Source: Kitasatospora papulosa (GTDB taxonomy: Bacteria; Actinomycetota; Actinomycetes; Streptomycetales; Streptomycetaceae). Taken from it: DNA of 64,000 nt. A model generated the notes under the pieces. The model searched no databases. It worked only from the letters and a program-made list of their open reading frames with translations, and was not told the DNA's origin. Each line of letters begins with the position of its first letter. The stretch's first letter is position 1. Below are positions 27,633 through 35,776 of the stretch, one piece after another. The stretch lies in assembly GCF_000717245.1 (NCBI RefSeq), contig NZ_JNYQ01000010.1, forward strand, positions 1-64,000. Direction: 5' to 3'. The position numbers were made by a program, and so were the translations under genes.

Positions 27633-28736
27633 ATGCCGACTGCCGACGACACGCCCCGCCCGACCCGCCGTGCCCTCGGCCGCGGACCGGGGATACGGCC
27701 CGCGCCGGCTCCTCCGGGTCCGTCGGCTCTCCCGGCGCCTGTCGCGGCCCCTGCGGTCCCCGCGGCTCCGTCCGGGCCCCCGGAGGCCTCCACGGCCGTG
27801 CCGGCCGCCGCCGAGCCCGTCGAGGGCCCTCCCGCGGCCGCACCCCGGTCCACGGAGGCGGCGGAACCCGGTGGGGCCTCCTCCGAGGGGACGGCCGCCG
27901 CGGTGGAGGCCGGGGGAGGGGCCGTCGACGACCGGCGGTTCACCGTGCGGCTCGTCAACTTCGAGGGGCCCTTCGACCTCCTCCTCCAGCTGATCTCCAA
28001 GCACAAGCTCGATGTGACCGAGGTCGCGCTGTCGAAGGTCACCGACGAGTTCATGGCGCACATCCGGGCCATGGGACCGGACTGGGACCTCGACCAGACC
28101 ACCGAGTTCCTCGTCGTCGCCGCGACCCTGCTGGACCTGAAGGCCGCCCGGCTCCTGCCCACGGCCGAGGTGGAGGACGAGGCGGACCTCGCTCTCCTGG
28201 AGGCGCGGGACCTGCTCTTCGCGCGGCTGCTGCAGTACCGCGCGTACAAGCGGATCGCGGACATCTTCGGCGACCGGCTGGAGTCCGAGTCCCGGCGCCA
28301 CCCCCGCACCGTCGGGCTCGAACCCCAGCACGCCGAGCTGCTGCCCGAGGTCGTGATCAGCATCGGACCGGAGGGTTTCGCGCGGCTCGCCGTGAAGGCG
28401 ATGCAGCCGAGGCCCGAGCCGCAGGTGTACGTCGACCACATCCACGCCCCGCTGGTCAGTGTGCGGGAGCAGGCGGAGATCGTGGTGGCCCGGCTGCGGG
28501 CGGAGGGAGAGATCAGTTTCCGGGAGCTGACCGAGGACGCCGGGGACACCCTCACGGTCGTCGCCCGCTTCCTGGCACTCCTGGAGCTCTACCGGGAGAA
28601 GGCCGTCGCGCTCGACCAGGAGGAGGCGCTCGGCGACCTCCTGGTGCGCTGGTCGGGGGCCGAGGACGCGGAACCGGTGGTCACGGACGAGTTCGACCAA
28701 GAGGCGCGCGAGCCGGAGGAGGACGTACGGACATGA
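27633..28736 (+). CDS. scpA: Segregation and condensation protein A
   Basis: ScpA is the kleisin that bridges the SMC ATPase heads. The kleisin core begins near residue 102 (FTVRLVNFEGPFDLLLQLI; KHKLDVTEVALSKVTDEF), with FLVVAATLLDLKAARLLP following and a C-terminal winged helix (EISFRELTEDAGDTLTVVARFLALLELYR) for binding SMC. About 100 residues of Ala/Pro-rich, probably disordered sequence precede the core, a long extension compared with the ~250-residue Bacillus protein. It is coupled to scpB by an ATGA overlap. Confidence 0.93.
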   Translation: MPTADDTPRPTRRALGRGPGIRPAPAPPGPSALPAPVAAPAVPAAPSGPPEASTAVPAAAEPVEGPPAAAPRSTEAAEPGGASSEGTAAAVEAGGGAVDDRRFTVRLVNFEGPFDLLLQLISKHKLDVTEVALSKVTDEFMAHIRAMGPDWDLDQTTEFLVVAATLLDLKAARLLPTAEVEDEADLALLEARDLLFARLLQYRAYKRIADIFGDRLESESRRHPRTVGLEPQHAELLPEVVISIGPEGFARLAVKAMQPRPEPQVYVDHIHAPLVSVREQAEIVVARLRAEGEISFRELTEDAGDTLTVVARFLALLELYREKAVALDQEEALGDLLVRWSGAEDAEPVVTDEFDQEAREPEEDVRT

Positions 28737-29383
28737 AGACGGACGACGACGGACACGGGAGCCCGGTCGCCGGGCTCGACCTCAGGCCCGCCCTGGAGGC
28801 GGTCCTCATGGTCGTCGACGAGCCCGCGACCGAGGAGCACCTCGCCAAGGTCCTCCAGCGGCCGCGCAGGGCCGTCGCGGACGCCCTGCGGGAGCTGGCC
28901 GACGAGTACACCGTGCAGCGCCGTGGCTTCGACCTCAGACTCGTCGCCGGCGGCTGGCGCTTCTACACGCGTCCCGAGTACGCGGAGGCGGTCGAGGGCT
29001 TCGTCCTGGACGGCCAGCACGCCCGGCTCACGCAGGCGGCGCTGGAGACACTCGCCGTGGTCGCGTACCGCCAGCCGGTGAGCCGGTCGAGGGTCTCGGC
29101 GGTACGCGGAGTGAACTGCGACGGCGTGATGCGGACCCTGCTCCAGAGGGGTCTCGTCGAGGAGGCGGGCGCGGAACCCGAAACAGGTGCGATCCTGTAC
29201 AGGACGACGAACTACTTTCTGGAGCGCATGGGCCTGCGAGGCCTGGACGAGCTCCCGGAGCTCGCGCCCTTCCTCCCGGAGGCGGACGCGATCGAGGCTG
29301 AGACGCTAGAGGGTGTGCCGTCGTTCGATCCGGACGCACCGGACACCCCGGATACTCACGCAGACGACAAGACGGATTTTTGA
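28733..29383 (+). CDS. scpB: Segregation and condensation protein B
   Basis: The 216-residue protein is the winged-helix dimer that stabilises ScpA in the SMC complex. Key segments are LDLRPALEAVLMVVDEPATEEHLA, GGWRFYTRPEYA, LTQAALETLAVVAYRQPVSR and RGLVEEAGAEPETGAILYRTT. Its start overlaps the scpA stop (ATGA), and its stop overlaps the start of the pseudouridine synthase gene (TGATG), the typical actinobacterial scpA-scpB-rluB order. The acidic C-terminal ~25 residues are not conserved. Confidence 0.94.
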   Translation: MKTDDDGHGSPVAGLDLRPALEAVLMVVDEPATEEHLAKVLQRPRRAVADALRELADEYTVQRRGFDLRLVAGGWRFYTRPEYAEAVEGFVLDGQHARLTQAALETLAVVAYRQPVSRSRVSAVRGVNCDGVMRTLLQRGLVEEAGAEPETGAILYRTTNYFLERMGLRGLDELPELAPFLPEADAIEAETLEGVPSFDPDAPDTPDTHADDKTDF

Positions 29384-30537
29384 TGCGAAGCAGTGGCAGG
29401 AACAGCGGAAGCGGCAGCGGCGGCAACAGCGGCGGCGGCAGGAGCGGCGGCCCGGGCAGCAGGAACAACAGCGGCACCGGCCGGAACAGCAACCCGAACC
29501 CCCGGGTCTCCGGCTCCGGGCGGGACGACAAGCAGGAGCAGCGCCCCCGCCGCCCCCGTCCCGAGGAGCGCCGTTACGACGTGGGCTCCGACAAGCCGGG
29601 CGGCGACGGAGGCCCCCGCAAGGGCCGCGGCGCGGCGGCCCGCGGCGGCGCCAAGGGCGGCCCCAAGCCCGCGCAGAACGTGAGCAAGGGCGGCCGCCGC
29701 CAGGGCGCGCCCGCCCGGCCCCGGGAGCTCGACGCCAAGATCGAGCAGCGCAACCGCGACCGGTACGCCGACAAGCCCGAGATCCGGACGCCGAAGACGC
29801 ACCCGGGCGCCGAGCAGGAGGGCGAGCGTCTGCAGAAGATCCTGGCCCGGGCCGGCATGGGCTCGCGCCGGGCGTGCGAGGAGCTGATCGAGCAGGCCAG
29901 GGTCGAGGTGAACGGCGAGATCGTCCTGGAACAGGGCATGCGCGTCGACCCGCAGAAGGACGAGATCAAGGTCGACGGGCTGACCGTCGCCACCCAGTCG
30001 TACCTCTTCTTCGCGCTGAACAAGCCGGCCGGCGTCGTCTCCACCATGGGTGACCCGGACGGCCGTCAGAACCTCGGTGACTACGTGAACAACCGCGAGA
30101 CGCGGCTGTTCCACGTCGGCCGTCTCGACACCGAGACCGAGGGCATCATCCTGCTCACCAACCACGGAGAGCTGGCCCACCGGCTGACGCACCCCAAGTA
30201 CGGGGTGAAGAAGACCTACCTGGCCGCCATCCAGGGCCCGCTCCCGCGCGACCTCGGCAAGCGGCTCAAGGACGGCATCCAGCTGGAGGACGGGTACGCC
30301 CGCGCCGACCACTTCCGGGTCGTCGAGAACACCGGCAAGAACTACCTGGTCGAGGTCACCCTCCACGAGGGCCGCAAGCACATCGTCCGCCGGATGCTCG
30401 CCGAGGCGGGCTTCCCGGTCGAGCGGCTCGTGCGGACGTCCTTCGGGCCGATCCCGCTGGGCGACCAGAAGTCGGGCTGGCTGCGCCGCCTGACCAACAC
30501 CGAGGTGGGCATGCTGATGCGCGAGGTCGGCCTCTAG
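29383..30537 (+). CDS. 23S rRNA pseudouridine synthase RluB-like
   Basis: The 384-residue enzyme isomerises uridine to pseudouridine in rRNA. It has an S4 RNA-binding domain (~146-200, ERLQKILARAGMGSRRACEE) and an RsuA-type catalytic core with FFALNKPAGVVSTM, the catalytic Asp249 in GRLDTETEGI, and KKTYLAAIQGPLP. The first ~140 residues are a Gly/Ser/Arg-rich disordered extension absent from E. coli RsuA and RluB, probably adding RNA affinity. Start ATG 29383 overlaps the scpB stop; TTG 29380 is one codon earlier. Confidence 0.92.
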   Translation: MRSSGRNSGSGSGGNSGGGRSGGPGSRNNSGTGRNSNPNPRVSGSGRDDKQEQRPRRPRPEERRYDVGSDKPGGDGGPRKGRGAAARGGAKGGPKPAQNVSKGGRRQGAPARPRELDAKIEQRNRDRYADKPEIRTPKTHPGAEQEGERLQKILARAGMGSRRACEELIEQARVEVNGEIVLEQGMRVDPQKDEIKVDGLTVATQSYLFFALNKPAGVVSTMGDPDGRQNLGDYVNNRETRLFHVGRLDTETEGIILLTNHGELAHRLTHPKYGVKKTYLAAIQGPLPRDLGKRLKDGIQLEDGYARADHFRVVENTGKNYLVEVTLHEGRKHIVRRMLAEAGFPVERLVRTSFGPIPLGDQKSGWLRRLTNTEVGMLMREVGL

Positions 30538-30556
30538 CACCCCTGCCACCCCGAAC

Positions 30557-30609
30557 GGCCCGCGGCCGGTTCCTCGTTCAGTTTTTCGAACGGGAACCGG
30601 CCGCGGGCC
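30557..30609 (+). terminator. Terminator after the scp/rluB operon
   Basis: A 17-bp perfect stem (30557-30573 / 30593-30609), extended by partial pairing toward a GTTTTTC loop and followed by TTT. It isolates the operon from the NAD genes downstream. Confidence 0.85.
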
Positions 30610-30633
30610 TTTCGCGCGCCCCGGTTCTTCTTT

Positions 30634-30650
30634 ATAGTCAGAGTGACCAT
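30634..30650 (+). promoter_or_regulatory. Candidate NrtR operator
   Basis: ATAGTCA-GAG-TGACCAT is an inverted repeat of 7-bp half-sites with one mismatch, ending 16 bp before the pnuC start. NrtR repressors bind palindromes of about this size upstream of NAD genes, and an nrtR gene is third in this operon. Assignment is by position and symmetry. Confidence 0.65.
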
Positions 30651-30666
30651 TAAGAAGGAGAACGGC

Positions 30667-31320
30667 GTGACGCTCGCGGACATACTCGACCCCCTGCAGC
30701 AACCCCTGGTGACCGTTCTGGACACCCCGGTCAGCTGGACCGAGGTGCTGGGATTCGGCAGCGGTGCGCTGTGCGTCTGGCTCGTGGCCCGCCAGCACCT
30801 CGCCAACTGGCCCATCGGCATCGCCAACAACCTCTTCTTCGTCCTGCTGTTCACCCAGTCCGGTCTGTACGCCGACGCCGGTCTGCAGATCGTCTTCATC
30901 GCCCTCGCCGCGTACGGCTGGTGGACCTGGACCCACGGGGGTGGACCAGGTACCGCGGTCCTGCCGGTGCGGAGAACGACCCGCACCGAATGGACCTGGC
31001 TGCTCGCGGCGGGGGCGGCGGGGACCCTCGGCCTGACCCTGCTGCTGTCCCGGGCCACGGACTCGACCGTGCCGTTCTGGGACGCCCTGACCACCTCCCT
31101 GTCGCTCATGGCGACGTACGGGCAGTGCCGCAAGCGCGTCGAGTCCTGGTGGCTGTGGATCGCCGCCGACCTGGTCTACATCCCGCTGTACGCCTACAAG
31201 GAGCTCTACCTGACGTCCCTGCTGTACGTCGGCTTCCTCACGCTCTGCGTCCTCGGGCTGCGCGGCTGGAGCAGGGACCTCGCGTCCGCCCGGCGCGCGG
31301 ACGCGGAGGTGCCGGCATGA
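30667..31320 (+). CDS. pnuC: PnuC-family nicotinamide riboside transporter
   Basis: The 217-residue membrane protein has about seven hydrophobic segments. The family hallmarks are QHLANWPIGIANNLFFVLLF, AYGWWTW and ESWWLWIAADLVYIPLYAYK. PnuC moves nicotinamide riboside by facilitated diffusion, trapped by phosphorylation. AAGGAG at 30655-30660 decides GTG 30667 over the upstream in-frame GTG at 30643. It is the first gene of a five-gene operon joined by 4-nt overlaps, headed by the candidate NrtR operator. Confidence 0.92.
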   Translation: MTLADILDPLQQPLVTVLDTPVSWTEVLGFGSGALCVWLVARQHLANWPIGIANNLFFVLLFTQSGLYADAGLQIVFIALAAYGWWTWTHGGGPGTAVLPVRRTTRTEWTWLLAAGAAGTLGLTLLLSRATDSTVPFWDALTTSLSLMATYGQCRKRVESWWLWIAADLVYIPLYAYKELYLTSLLYVGFLTLCVLGLRGWSRDLASARRADAEVPA

Positions 31321-32396
31321 AGCGCCACGGACACGGCCTGGTACTCGGCAAGTTCTACCCGCCGCACGCCGGCCACCACCACCTCGTCCGCACCGCACGG
31401 GACCGGTGCGAGACACTCACGGTCCTGGTCTGCGCCGCCTCCGTCGAATCCGTCCCGCTCGCCGACCGGGTGGCCTGGATGAGGGAGGCCCACCCCGACG
31501 TCCGGGTGGTGGGCGCGGTCGACGACATCCCCATGGACCTCCACGACGCCGCCGTCTGGGACGCCCACATGGAGGTGTTCACCACGGCGGTCCCCGAACG
31601 GGTCGACGCCGTCTTCACCTCGGAGTCGTACGGTGAGGAACTGGCCCGCCGCTTCGGTGCGCAGTCCGTCCTCGTCGACCCCGGCCGCACCCTCTTCCCC
31701 GTGTCCGGCACCGCCGTCCGCGCCGACCCCGCGGGCTGCTGGGACTACCTGGAGCCCCCCGTGCGGGCCGCCCTCGCCCGCCGCGTGGTCGTCCTCGGCG
31801 CCGAGTCGACCGGCACCACCACCCTGGCCAGGGCGCTGACCGAGCACTACCGCCGGCGCGGCGGCGTCTGGGCGCGGACCCTGTGCGTCGACGAGTACGG
31901 ACGGGAGTTCAGCGAGCGGAAGCTGGCGGACCTGCGGAGCCGGTGGCCCGGCGCGCAGTGGGAGGACGTCTCCTTCACCACCGACGACTTCCCCCTCATC
32001 GCCGAGACCCAGAACGCCAGGGAGGAGGCCGCCGCCCGGGCCGGCTCCCCGCTGCTCCTGTGCGACACCGACTCCTTCGCCACCACCGTCTGGCACGAGC
32101 GCTACATCGGCGGGCGCAACCCGCTCGTCGAGAGGACCGCCGACCGGCTCACCCACCACCTGTGGCTGCTCACCGACCACGAGGGCGTCGCCTTCGAGGA
32201 CGACGGCCTGCGCGACGGCGAGGAGCTGCGGCCCTGGATGACGGACCGCTTCCGCGCCGAACTCACCCGCACGGGACGCCGGTTCGTCGAGATCACCGGC
32301 TCGCACCGCGAGCGCCTCGACGCGGCGGTCGCCGCCGTGGACGCGCTCCTCGCCACCGGGTGGCACTTCACCGCACCCCTGCCGGAGAAACGATGA
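31317..32396 (+). CDS. nadR: NadR-like bifunctional NMN adenylyltransferase / ribosylnicotinamide kinase
   Basis: The 359-residue protein joins an N-terminal nucleotidyltransferase (GKFYPPHAGHHHLV, HxGH at 17-20; FPVSGTAVRADP near 127-138) to a C-terminal ribosylnicotinamide kinase (P-loop region 161-168, CVDEYGREFSERKL, LCDTDSFATTVW, LTDHEGVAFEDDGLR). Together they convert imported nicotinamide riboside to NMN and NAD. It lacks the N-terminal HTH of enterobacterial NadR, so it is not itself a repressor. The kinase P-loop reads GAESTGTT, with Thr167 where Lys is expected. The ATG overlaps the pnuC stop. Confidence 0.9.
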   Translation: MKRHGHGLVLGKFYPPHAGHHHLVRTARDRCETLTVLVCAASVESVPLADRVAWMREAHPDVRVVGAVDDIPMDLHDAAVWDAHMEVFTTAVPERVDAVFTSESYGEELARRFGAQSVLVDPGRTLFPVSGTAVRADPAGCWDYLEPPVRAALARRVVVLGAESTGTTTLARALTEHYRRRGGVWARTLCVDEYGREFSERKLADLRSRWPGAQWEDVSFTTDDFPLIAETQNAREEAAARAGSPLLLCDTDSFATTVWHERYIGGRNPLVERTADRLTHHLWLLTDHEGVAFEDDGLRDGEELRPWMTDRFRAELTRTGRRFVEITGSHRERLDAAVAAVDALLATGWHFTAPLPEKR

Positions 32397-33136
32397 GCAC
32401 CGCACCCGAGGGATACGACCCCCACGCCTTCGTCCCCTTCGCCGTCACCGTCGACCTCGCCGTCTTCACGGTCCGCGACGCCCGGCTCCACGTCCTGCTC
32501 GTGGAGCGGGGGCAGGCGCCCTTCAAGGGCCACTGGGCCCTGCCCGGCGGCTTCGTCCTCCCCCGGGAGTCCGCCGAGGACGCGGCCCGCCGCGAACTCG
32601 CCGAGGAGACCGGCCTCACCCAGAAGTCCGTGTGCGCCTTCCACCTGGAACAGCTCCGCACCTACACCGACCCGGACCGCGACCCCAGGATGCGGGTCGT
32701 CTCCGTCGCGTACGCCGCGCTCGTGCCGGACCTCCCCGAACCCCGGGGCGGCGGGGACGCGGTCCACGCGCGGTGGTGGGAGGCGGACGGCACCGGGCCG
32801 CTCGCCTTCGACCACGACCGCATCCTGGCCGACGCGCACGACCGGATCGGCGCCAGGCTCGAGTACTCCTGCCTGGCCACCGCGTTCTGCCCCGCCGAGT
32901 TCACCCTCGGGGAGCTCCAGCAGGTCTACGAGACCGTCTGGGGCGTGGAGCTGGACCGGCCCAACTTCCGGCGCAAGGTCCTCACCACTCCCGGCTTCGT
33001 GCAGGCCGTGGACGGACCGCCGCGCCGCACCGGCGGACGGGGAAAACCCGCCGCGCTCTACCGGGCGGGTGCAGCCACCGCCCTCCATCCACCACTGCTG
33101 CGCCCGGAAGGACGCCCCGAAGGACGGACATCATGA
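32393..33136 (+). CDS. nrtR: NrtR-family NAD-metabolism repressor (Nudix + winged helix)
   Basis: The 247-residue protein has an N-terminal Nudix-like effector domain (~12-150) and a C-terminal winged-helix domain (YSCLATAFCPAEFTLGELQQ; LDRPNFRRKVLTTPGF). NrtR repressors bind ADP-ribose-type NAD metabolites with the Nudix domain and release DNA. Here the Nudix box is complete (Gly53, Glu59, Arg67-Glu68, Glu71-Glu72, Gly74), although catalysis is lost in many NrtR proteins, so hydrolysis may be retained. ATGA overlaps link it to nadR upstream and the glycohydrolase downstream. The palindrome at 30634 is the likely binding site. Confidence 0.9.
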   Translation: MSTAPEGYDPHAFVPFAVTVDLAVFTVRDARLHVLLVERGQAPFKGHWALPGGFVLPRESAEDAARRELAEETGLTQKSVCAFHLEQLRTYTDPDRDPRMRVVSVAYAALVPDLPEPRGGGDAVHARWWEADGTGPLAFDHDRILADAHDRIGARLEYSCLATAFCPAEFTLGELQQVYETVWGVELDRPNFRRKVLTTPGFVQAVDGPPRRTGGRGKPAALYRAGAATALHPPLLRPEGRPEGRTS

Positions 33137-34155
33137 TCCCGACACGGATTCTCACCAAACAGGCCGCCACCGGCGCGCTGACCGGGCTCGCGCTCGGCGA
33201 CGCGCTCGGTTTTCCCACCGAGTTCAACAACGTGCCGTCGATCCTCGCGAAATGCGGGCCCTGGCGGCAGATGCCCCTGCCGAAGCCCGCGTTCGTCACC
33301 GACGACACCCAGATGACCCTCGCGCTGGGCCGCGGGATCCGCACCGCCATGGACCGGGGGCTGCTCACCCCGACGCGCCTGGTGGGGCCGGTCCGCCAGG
33401 AGTTCGTCGACTGGTGCCACTCGCCGGACAACAACCGCGCGCCCGGCCGCACCTGCATGACCGCCTGCCGCCTGCTCGACAGCGACCGTCCCTGGCAGGA
33501 AGCCAGCCAGACCGGCTCCAAGGGCTGCGGAGCGAACATGCGGGTCGCCCCCGTCGGCCTCGTGCCCGGCCTCAGCGAGGAACAGCGTGCCGGAGCCGCC
33601 CAGCTCCAGGCCGCGCTGACCCACGGCCACCCCACCGCGCTGGCCGCCTCCGACCTGCTGGCCCGCGCCGTGTTCCTGCTGGCCCAGGGAGCGGAACCGA
33701 TGGGCCTGGTCGGCCAGTTGCGCAGCTACGCCTACGAGCACGGCAGCCGCTACCCGGAGCGCTGGCTCGGCGACCTCTGGCGGTACGCGGGCGACCCCTC
33801 GCCCGAGGCGTACATCCGGCGCGGCTGGGACGAGTGCCTCACCGCCCTCGCCCGGGTCCAGGACGCCCTGCGCGCCCCGTCACCCGAGACCGATCCCTGC
33901 GAGGCGACCGGCGACGGCTGGATCGCCGAGGAGGCCCTCGCGACGGCCCTGCACTGCTTCCTGCTCTTCCCCGAGGAACCCGTCACCGCCCTGCGCCGGG
34001 CCGCCTGCACCCGGGGCGACTCCGACTCCCTCGCCTGCCTGACCGGGGCCCTGGCGGGAGCGCACCTGGGGGCGGGCGCCTGGCCCAAGGAGTGGTCGGA
34101 ACGCATCGAGTACCGCAGCGACCTGCTGTCGCTCGCCGCCCTCTGGGACGCTTGA
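33133..34155 (+). CDS. ADP-ribosylglycohydrolase (DraG) family protein
   Basis: The 340-residue all-helical hydrolase has the metal-binding motifs of the DraG/ARH family: TGLALGDALGFPTEF (13-31), TDDTQMTLAL (Asp57-Asp58-Thr59) and a C-terminal RGDSDSLACLTGALAGA (near 294-310), where canonical enzymes have GGDTDT. These proteins remove ADP-ribose from proteins or from nucleic acid or small-molecule acceptors using two Mg2+ or Mn2+ ions. Its ATG overlaps the nrtR stop, so it is made with the NAD salvage enzymes, which suggests recycling of ADP-ribose. Substrate unknown. Confidence 0.88.
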   Translation: MIPTRILTKQAATGALTGLALGDALGFPTEFNNVPSILAKCGPWRQMPLPKPAFVTDDTQMTLALGRGIRTAMDRGLLTPTRLVGPVRQEFVDWCHSPDNNRAPGRTCMTACRLLDSDRPWQEASQTGSKGCGANMRVAPVGLVPGLSEEQRAGAAQLQAALTHGHPTALAASDLLARAVFLLAQGAEPMGLVGQLRSYAYEHGSRYPERWLGDLWRYAGDPSPEAYIRRGWDECLTALARVQDALRAPSPETDPCEATGDGWIAEEALATALHCFLLFPEEPVTALRRAACTRGDSDSLACLTGALAGAHLGAGAWPKEWSERIEYRSDLLSLAALWDA

Positions 34156-34158
34156 TCT

Positions 34159-34950
34159 ATGCACATGGACACGACGCTCCTGCGAGGGGCCGGCCTGCCG
34201 GACATCGATCCGGCGCGGATACTCGGCGGGGAGCCCAGCCCGCTCCTGTTCGCCACGGTCTCGGGCGCCCACCTGTACGGCTTCCCCTCGCGGGACTCGG
34301 ACGTGGACCTGCGGGGGGTCCACGTCCTGCCCGCAGAGGACCTGGTCGGCCTCCGCCCGCCGGAGGAGACACGGTCCCGGATGTGGGACCACGACGGGAC
34401 CGAGATGGACCTCGTCACCCACGACCTCCGCAAGTTCGTCCGCCTCATGCTGAAACCCAACGGCTACGTGCTGGAGCAGCTGCTCTCCCCGCTGGTGGTG
34501 CACACCACGCCGCTGCACGCCGAACTCGCCGCACTGGCACCGTCGGTGACGACCCGCAACCACGCCCACCACTACCGGGGCTTCGCGGGTACGCAGTGGA
34601 GGCTGTTCGAGCGGACCGGCGAGCTGAAGCCGCTCCTCTACACCTTCCGCGCGCTGCTCACCGGCATTCGTCTCATGCGCACCGGCACGCTGGTGGCGCA
34701 TCTGCCGACCCTGCTGGACGACGTGGCCGCGCCGGCCTACCTGCCCTCCCTGATCGACGCGAAGACGGAGGCGGAACACGGGGCGGCGCACCTCGCGGAC
34801 GGGGCGGCCGTCGCCCGTGACGTCCAGGCGCTCCACGCGGCGCTGGACGAGGCGCAGGCCGCCTCACGGCTCGCCGAGACGCCCTCGGGCTTCGACGCCC
34901 TGCACGATCTGGTGGTTCACGCGCGGCTGGGGGTGCCCGCCGTTCCCTGA
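34159..34950 (+). CDS. RlaP-type (DNA polymerase beta superfamily) nucleotidyltransferase
   Basis: The 263-residue protein belongs to the minimal nucleotidyltransferases often called RNA repair pathway DNA polymerase beta (PF10127-like). The active-site region is TVSGAHLYGFPSRDSDVDLR (35-52) with Asp48 and Asp50 as metal ligands, followed by HDLRKFVRLMLKPNGYVLEQL and SPLVVHTT, a family signature. It starts 3 bp after the glycohydrolase gene and is the fifth gene of the NAD operon. Its 3' end overlaps the convergent, paralogous gene by 34 bp. The biological nucleotide transfer is not known. Confidence 0.85.
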   Translation: MHMDTTLLRGAGLPDIDPARILGGEPSPLLFATVSGAHLYGFPSRDSDVDLRGVHVLPAEDLVGLRPPEETRSRMWDHDGTEMDLVTHDLRKFVRLMLKPNGYVLEQLLSPLVVHTTPLHAELAALAPSVTTRNHAHHYRGFAGTQWRLFERTGELKPLLYTFRALLTGIRLMRTGTLVAHLPTLLDDVAAPAYLPSLIDAKTEAEHGAAHLADGAAVARDVQALHAALDEAQAASRLAETPSGFDALHDLVVHARLGVPAVP

Positions 34951-35645
34951 AGGCCGTCCGCCGCCGACGCCCGCCGGGCCCGGACCAGGAAGTCCTCGAC
35001 GCGCTCCCGGTCCGGCTCCTGCGGCAGCGGGGAGCGGTCGGCGGCCTCGTCGTTCTCCTCGGCCAGGCGCGTCATCCGGCGTTCCACCTCGCTCCACGGG
35101 ACCTCGCCCCGCTTCACCGCCAGCAGACCCTCGCGGGCGTCCCCGACGTCGATCCGCAGCTCGCCCGTCCGCAGCAGGTCCCGGCAGGACGACAGCAGCC
35201 GCAGCAGGTGCATGGCGTGCTTCCAGCGCGGAGCACCGTGCACGCGGACATCGGCCTCCAGCTTCCGCCGCTGCCCCAGGGCGTAGCGCACGAACGTCTC
35301 GTGGGCCCTGCGGGACAGGAAGGCCGAGCGCAGCGCGACCAGTTCCCGGCCCGTGGCGTCGATCCGTTCGACGAGCGGTGAGTGCAGGCACTCCAGCACG
35401 TTGGGGTTCGCCCGCAGGGCCAGCTCGCAGAAGCGCTCCAGCTCCCAGGAGAACTGCTCCTCCGCCGGCCCCTCCACATGGGACGGCGGCTTCGTGAAAC
35501 CCCAGAACAGCTGTGTGGGCGCGAGGAACACCCCGCGCCGGTCCGTGTCGCTGCCGGCCGTGGCCAGGCCGAAGGCGCGGGAGCCCATCACGCAGGAGTA
35601 GACGGTGTGCTCCCGCACGAGCCGCGCGCCGTCAGGAGTGATCAT
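34917..35645 (-). CDS. Second RlaP-type nucleotidyltransferase, convergent
   Basis: The 242-residue paralogue has the core CVMGSRAFGLATAGSDTDRRG (catalytic Asp33 and Asp35), LERFCELALRANPNVLECL and SPLVERID, matching its neighbour's LMLKPNGYVLEQL and SPLVVHTT. The two are distant copies, not recent duplicates. It is encoded on the opposite strand and its last 34 bp overlap the end of the first copy. ATG 35645 was chosen at the domain start; the frame runs open farther upstream. Antisense transcription through the overlap could tie expression of the two together. Confidence 0.83.
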   Translation of the reverse strand: MITPDGARLVREHTVYSCVMGSRAFGLATAGSDTDRRGVFLAPTQLFWGFTKPPSHVEGPAEEQFSWELERFCELALRANPNVLECLHSPLVERIDATGRELVALRSAFLSRRAHETFVRYALGQRRKLEADVRVHGAPRWKHAMHLLRLLSSCRDLLRTGELRIDVGDAREGLLAVKRGEVPWSEVERRMTRLAEENDEAADRSPLPQEPDRERVEDFLVRARRASAADGLQGTAGTPSRA

Positions 35646-35776
35646 GCGCGGCAGCGTAACGCGCCCAGCCCGAGCCGGGTGCCGGAGCCTCGACGGTGAT
35701 CCGCCCGGCGGGCAGCCGCATCGTCGCCGGGCCGCTCTCCCGAGGACGGAACAACCGGGCGGGTGGCCGCGGGGAG

